9,531 nucleotides of DNA from contig JAIYAA010000345.1 in the NCBI GenBank assembly GCA_027489295.1, positions 1-9,531 of the forward strand, written 5' to 3'. A model generated the notes under the pieces. It did not search any database and was not told the DNA's origin. It saw only the letters and a list, made by a program, of their open reading frames with translations. The DNA is from Sphingomonadales bacterium (lineage in GTDB: Bacteria > Pseudomonadota > Alphaproteobacteria > Sphingomonadales > Sphingomonadaceae). The position numbers and the translations under genes were made by a program. This document shows, one piece after another, positions 6,023-9,531 of this stretch (positions are counted from its first letter, which is position 1; every line of letters begins with the position of its first letter).

Positions 6023-8745
6023 TAGTCGGGGGCGCCGTCGAGGCGCACGTCGATCCGGTCGAGCAGGAACCCCGGGTCCATCGCGAAGATCTCGATCTTG
6101 TGGGCGCCGGCCGCCATCAAGCCTAGCTTGAGCGTGCGAACGGCAGCGTTGGAGAGGACATTCACCTTCCACTCGTCGCTGCGGCCATGGGTCTCATAGT
6201 CGAGCACGGTGACCGCGCCGCCATCCACCCGCAAACCGATGCGCAGCTTGTTCGCCGAGGTGAGGGCGTGGACCGGCAGGGCGACGATCTTCAGCTCGGC
6301 ATCTCCCTTGTTGCCCAGAACGAAGGGCAGGGCGAGTGGGGCGGCGGTGTCGGCGCGGTCGCTGGAGGGCAGGTCGAGCTTGCTGCGCAATACTGCGCCG
6401 CGCGAGCCGAGTTCGTTGATGCGCTCCCAAGGCGTGCCGGCCAGCTTCAGGTCCGCTGGCGTGAGCGAAATGATGTGGTTCACCTCGGGCGTCGCGTCGC
6501 CGGCGGGGAAGGGCTGGAGCACCGGCTCGAGATAGACCATCGCGCCGTTGCAGCGGATCTTGCCCGCCGCGACCGGGCCCTTGCCGTCATACTTCACCGC
6601 GACCCGCATCTCGTAGCCGTTGCTCGCATCGAGCCGGCCGGCGCGGGCGGAGAGTTCGACGCCTTCCAGCCCTTCCACCTTCCAGTCGCTCACCGCGCCC
6701 TTGCCGTAGACGGTCATGGTCCGCGTCTCCGGCTTGCCGGGCGCGAAGGCGAGCGCGCGGGCATCGGCGCCGCAGGGGGCGGCGGGCGCGAGGTCGATCC
6801 TGGGGTAGGGGGGCTCGGCGAACACCGCGAGCTGGCGCGGTGCCATGTCCATGATGCCGCGCCACTTGCCGCCATTCTGGGCATTGAAGGCGGCGGTGTC
6901 GGCGACAATCGTTTGGTGGGCGGCGCGGGCTTGCTCCGCGAGCGCATTGGCGCTGGCACGCCCCTGGCGGGCATAGAGGGCGGCGAGATCGAGCTTGAGG
7001 TTGCGCTCGTTGAGCTTGGCCGCACCGCGCACCGGATAGAGCACCAGCTGGAAGAAGGCATCGCGGCGATCGGCGGGCATGGTCGCGCCCAGCGCCTCGG
7101 CCTTGTTAAGCAGCGCCTGGTAGCGGGCGATCCGCGCCTGGGCCTCGTCGCCGCCGGTACGGACATAATCGCCGATGCGGACCGGGGTTTCGGGCTCGAC
7201 GGTGCTGAAGCCCATGAATTCCGGCTTCCGCTCCCAGGCGAGGTCGTAATAGTCCATCAGCACGTCGGCGACGGCCGGGCCACCGGCGCCGAACTGGTCC
7301 TTGGCCCATTCGGCAAGCTGTGCACGCACGGGCTTGTTCAGCAGCTTCGCGTCGAAGGCGATGTCGAGGAAATAGCTGGCCAGCACCTCGCCCGGCTTGA
7401 TGTCGCCGACATTGACCACCCACAGCTTGCGCGTGCCGGTCGCCCAGGCGCGGTCGAGCTGTTCGCGGATCAGCCCGGGATGGGTCGTCGCCAGCCACAG
7501 ATAGTCGTGCGGCCGGCCCCAATAGCTGATGTGGTAATAGAGGCCGGAGCCGCCCTTGCGCGCACGCTCCGCGGCGGTGGGCAACTGCCCGAGATAGCCG
7601 TAATTGTCCTCGGGCCAGACGAGCGTCACGTCCTCGGGCACCTTGAGGCCGCTGCGATAGACGTCGAGCACTTCCTTGTAGAGCGTCAGTACCTGCGGGA
7701 TCTGATCGGCCGGCTTGCCCTGCGCGGTGGCGAGCAGCCCGCGCTGCAGGTCGATCGCCTGGGTGGTGGCGGCGAGCGCCTGTTCCGGGCTCTTCGCGCC
7801 CTCCAGCGCCGAGTCATGCTTGCCGCGCAGGCCGATCGTGGTGACGTTCTCGAAGCCCTTCACCGCATCCACCCGGCGGTGCCAATAGTCGAGCATGCGG
7901 TCGCGATTGGTGAAGAAATTGAATGGGCCTTGCGTGTTCTCGTCCCACTCGCGGACGTTGTTGCGCATCATCGGCTCGGCATGCGAGGTACCGACGACGA
8001 TCCCATAGGCTTTCGCCATCTCGGCATTGCCGGGGATCTGGTAGAAGGGCTTGGTGCTTTCGTGCATCGCCGGCCAGATCAGATTGGCCTTGAGCCGCCA
8101 CATCAGCTCAAACACCCGGGCGTAGGTCTTGGGGCCGATGTCGCCGGTCTCGGGCTCATAGGTCTTGGCCGCCCAGGGCTGGAGACCCCAATCCTCGTCG
8201 TTGAGGAAGATGCCGCGATACTGAACCGAGGGCGCGTCGGAGAGCACGCGGCGGCCGTCGACCACCAGCCGGTCCGCATGGCGCGGCGTCACGTCCGCCC
8301 ACCATTCCCAGGCCGAGATGCCGATCGCGCGGCTGAGATCCACGGTGCCCCAGATCGCGCCGCGTTGGTCCGAACCGGCGATCAGCAGATAGGACCGGCC
8401 GGGGTGCTGCTTCGAGGGGGCGAGGACGCGGATATAGCGTTCCCACTGGCCGTCAAGCGCGGCGAGATCGACCTTCGCATCGGCCGCCACGGCGCGGACC
8501 ACGGCGGAGTCCTTCTGGCCGATGACGACGCAGAGCTTGGCGCAGGCGGCGAGGTCGCTCGCTACCAGCGGCGTCTTGCCGGCACGCTTGCCGATGTCTC
8601 GGGCGAGCAACTCGCCGGAGAGCTTGGCCGACGTTGCGTCGTCATGGACGATGGTCGCGGTTGTGCGGCCGTCGAACAGCACCGCCTGCTGCGCGTGTGC
8701 GGTGATAGGGAGAACGAGCAGGGCGGGCAGGGCGAGATGACGCAT
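5998..8745 (-). CDS. GH115 family xylan alpha-glucuronidase, secreted
   Basis: A 915-residue glycoside hydrolase of family GH115, whose characterised members release (4-O-methyl)glucuronic acid from glucuronoxylan, including from internal xylose units. A Sec signal peptide opens the protein (MRHLALPALLVLPITAHA before QQ), so it acts in the periplasm or outside. Family landmarks in order: SVQYRGIFLNDEDWGLQPWA (about 173-192), LMWRLKANLIWPAMHE, GTSHAEPMMRNN (His255, Glu257), WPEDNYGYLG (Glu379, Asp380), and GLYYHISYWGRPHDYLW. A helical domain follows, then a C-terminal beta domain ending DPGFLLDRIDVRLDG...YYGAPPTR, the usual GH115 terminus, so the gene is complete. The ATG at 8745 gives the signal peptide. 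The frame is open to 8874 but that part crosses the intergenic hairpins and the holA end. The ribosome binding site is weak. It lies 86 bases downstream of holA on the same strand. No other xylan-degradation gene is visible except possibly the convergent SGNH hydrolase. Confidence 0.95.
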   Translation of the reverse strand: MRHLALPALLVLPITAHAQQAVLFDGRTTATIVHDDATSAKLSGELLARDIGKRAGKTPLVASDLAACAKLCVVIGQKDSAVVRAVAADAKVDLAALDGQWERYIRVLAPSKQHPGRSYLLIAGSDQRGAIWGTVDLSRAIGISAWEWWADVTPRHADRLVVDGRRVLSDAPSVQYRGIFLNDEDWGLQPWAAKTYEPETGDIGPKTYARVFELMWRLKANLIWPAMHESTKPFYQIPGNAEMAKAYGIVVGTSHAEPMMRNNVREWDENTQGPFNFFTNRDRMLDYWHRRVDAVKGFENVTTIGLRGKHDSALEGAKSPEQALAATTQAIDLQRGLLATAQGKPADQIPQVLTLYKEVLDVYRSGLKVPEDVTLVWPEDNYGYLGQLPTAAERARKGGSGLYYHISYWGRPHDYLWLATTHPGLIREQLDRAWATGTRKLWVVNVGDIKPGEVLASYFLDIAFDAKLLNKPVRAQLAEWAKDQFGAGGPAVADVLMDYYDLAWERKPEFMGFSTVEPETPVRIGDYVRTGGDEAQARIARYQALLNKAEALGATMPADRRDAFFQLVLYPVRGAAKLNERNLKLDLAALYARQGRASANALAEQARAAHQTIVADTAAFNAQNGGKWRGIMDMAPRQLAVFAEPPYPRIDLAPAAPCGADARALAFAPGKPETRTMTVYGKGAVSDWKVEGLEGVELSARAGRLDASNGYEMRVAVKYDGKGPVAAGKIRCNGAMVYLEPVLQPFPAGDATPEVNHIISLTPADLKLAGTPWERINELGSRGAVLRSKLDLPSSDRADTAAPLALPFVLGNKGDAELKIVALPVHALTSANKLRIGLRVDGGAVTVLDYETHGRSDEWKVNVLSNAAVRTLKLGLMAAGAHKIEIFAMDPGFLLDRIDVRLDGAPDYYGAPPTR

Positions 8746-8772
8746 GCCGCGCTTGAAGCATGCCGAGGAGCG

Positions 8773-8787
8773 GAAGGGAATCCCTTC
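8773..8787. repeat. Short inverted repeat upstream of the GH115 gene
   Basis: GAAGGGA (8773-8779) and TCCCTTC (8781-8787) are perfect complements around a single central base. It lies 28 bases before the GH115 start, in the same spacer as the stronger hairpin. With a one-base centre it is more likely a protein-binding palindrome or part of a longer repeat element than an RNA stem. No regulator can be named. Confidence 0.4.
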
Positions 8788-8798
8788 GAGCGAACGTT

Positions 8799-8820
8799 CC
8801 CCTCCCGCTTGCGGGAGGGG
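8799..8820. repeat. Strong GC-rich palindrome between holA and GH115
   Basis: CCCCTCCCGC (8799-8808) pairs perfectly with GCGGGAGGGG (8811-8820) around TT, a 10-base-pair stem (8 or 9 in practice once a loop forms). It begins 11 bases after the holA stop. No T-run follows on either strand, so it is not a textbook intrinsic terminator, though it may attenuate holA readthrough or protect the holA 3' end. From memory, CTCCCGC/GCGGGAG palindromes recur between genes in sphingomonad genomes, so it may be a copy of a dispersed repeat; that was not checked here. Confidence 0.65.
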
Positions 8821-8831
8821 AGCACGTGTTG

Positions 8832-9531
8832 TCAGCCCTTCGCTCGTGCCGCTGCCCGGGCGATCGCCACGCATTCCACCTCGGCGAGCAACTCCCCCGC
8901 GCTGCCGCTGCTCATCATCGCCCGCTCGGCCGTCCGCACCCGCTCGATCGCCCGCGCGATCTGCGGCGCGGACCAGCGGCGCAGCGCACGCCCCGTCGCC
9001 GGGCGTTCCTTGAAGAACACGCGGTGGCGCTCCATCGTGTCGTCGACGCTGGCGCCCTGGTCCATCTCGGCGCGCAGTTCGGCGAGCGTCATCAGCCGGC
9101 GGACCAGCTGGCGCATCAGCGGAATCGCCGAGCCGCCGCCTTCGTCGAGCTTGGCCAGCTCCTCGCCAACCTCCGTCACGCGCCCGTCGAGCACCGCCTC
9201 GATCGCGCCGAACAGCTCGCCCTCGCCGAGGTCCGCGCCGATCGCGTCGAGCGCCGCGCCATCGGCATCGCGCGGATGTTCGGGATCGGCGTCAAGGAAC
9301 AGCGCCAGCTTCTCGATCTCGCGGGTCAGCACCGCGCGATCGCCGGCCGAGGCCAGTGCCAGCCGGTGCGGCACGTCGCCTGTGAGCCGCAGGCCGTGCT
9401 CGCGCGCGATGGTGCCCGCCAGCTGCGCCGCGCCCGCGCCTTCGGGCACGTAGCACGCAAAGGCCATGGCGGTCGGCGCGGCGATCGCCGCCTTCACCAG
9501 CTTGCCGCTGGTCTTGAGGTTGGGGCCGATC
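8832..9531 (-). CDS. holA: DNA polymerase III subunit delta (partial, N-terminus beyond window)
   Basis: The C-terminal 232 residues of the clamp-loader delta subunit, which opens the beta sliding clamp so that it can be placed on DNA. The visible part begins GPNLKTSGKLVKAAIAAP and includes AMAFACYVPEG, the domain II signature RLALASAGDRAVLTREIEKLALFLD, DAIGADLGEGELFGAIEAVLDG, then the domain III collar helices PLMRQLVRRLMTLAELRAEMDQGASVD (with a run of arginines), VFFKERPATGRALRRWSAPQIARAIERV, and a C-terminal helix ending ARAAARAKG. This pattern is typical of sphingomonad HolA. The family is about 340 residues, so roughly 110 N-terminal residues, including most of domain I, are missing. The frame runs open to the right edge; the GTG at 9497 is internal and not the start. 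The stop is TGA at 8834-8832. Confidence 0.93.
   Translation of the reverse strand, partial: IGPNLKTSGKLVKAAIAAPTAMAFACYVPEGAGAAQLAGTIAREHGLRLTGDVPHRLALASAGDRAVLTREIEKLALFLDADPEHPRDADGAALDAIGADLGEGELFGAIEAVLDGRVTEVGEELAKLDEGGGSAIPLMRQLVRRLMTLAELRAEMDQGASVDDTMERHRVFFKERPATGRALRRWSAPQIARAIERVRTAERAMMSSGSAGELLAEVECVAIARAAARAKG

Noticed and set aside
5051..6172. Upstream extension of the dinB frame to 6172
   Set aside because: The added residues are antisense to the SGNH hydrolase gene and include the dinB promoter and SOS box; DinB proteins begin near the IDMDAFYASVE motif, as with the ATG at 5050.
8799..8820. Intrinsic terminator for holA
   Set aside because: The stem is strong, but no run of T follows on the minus strand (the next bases read AACGTTCGC), so it is listed as an inverted repeat with only a possible termination role.
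8746..8874. Longer GH115 start at 8874
   Set aside because: It would put 43 residues encoded by the hairpin spacer and the holA 3' end ahead of a good signal peptide; the ATG at 8745 places the signal peptide at the N-terminus.
6187..9453. Open plus-strand frame of 1088 codons antisense to the GH115 and holA genes
   Set aside because: It spans two well-recognised genes on the other strand and has a glycine/arginine/alanine-rich composition with no recognisable domain. Long antisense frames are expected in DNA with this GC bias at third positions.

Overview
The window looks like chromosomal DNA of a high-GC alphaproteobacterium, most likely a sphingomonad (Sphingomonas or a close relative). 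The reasons are the very high GC at third codon positions, sphingomonad-style HolA and YihY/BrkB proteins, an alphaproteobacterial LexA operator (GTTC-N7-GTTC) in front of dinB, and a GC-rich palindrome of the CTCCCGC/GCGGGAG type. The assignment is inferred from sequence character, not from a database match. Seven protein genes fill almost the whole window. No tRNA, rRNA, CRISPR array, insertion sequence or phage gene was seen, and no gene-free stretch exceeds 300 bases.

Layout, left to right. (1) Minus strand, 1-681: the first 227 residues of an exported protein of unknown function that runs off the left edge. (2) Minus strand, 747-1688: a six-helix inner-membrane protein of the YihY/BrkB family, just upstream of gene 1 and possibly co-transcribed with it. 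(3) Plus strand, 1887-3968: a 693-residue radical SAM protein with a long helical N-terminal region, a canonical CxxxCxxC cluster site and a SPASM-like cysteine set at the C-terminus. It is transcribed divergently from gene 2, and a perfect TATAAT lies in the shared spacer. (4) Minus strand, 3965-5050: DNA polymerase IV (DinB), tail-to-tail with the radical SAM gene and sharing a CTAG at the stops. (5) Plus strand, 5144-6022: a secreted SGNH/GDSL-type hydrolase, divergent from dinB. (6) Minus strand, 5998-8745: a complete secreted GH115 alpha-glucuronidase whose 3' end overlaps that of gene 5 by 25 bases. (7) Minus strand, 8832-9531: the C-terminal two thirds of HolA, the DNA polymerase III delta subunit, running off the right edge.

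The genes do not form one pathway. holA and dinB are replication and damage-tolerance genes, and dinB carries its own SOS operator. The GH115 enzyme and the convergent SGNH hydrolase are both exported and could act together on decorated hemicellulose (removal of glucuronic acid and of an ester group), but only proximity supports that pairing. The least explained item is the solitary radical SAM/SPASM protein, which has no recognisable substrate peptide or partner nearby. I did not find a clearly new multi-gene system.
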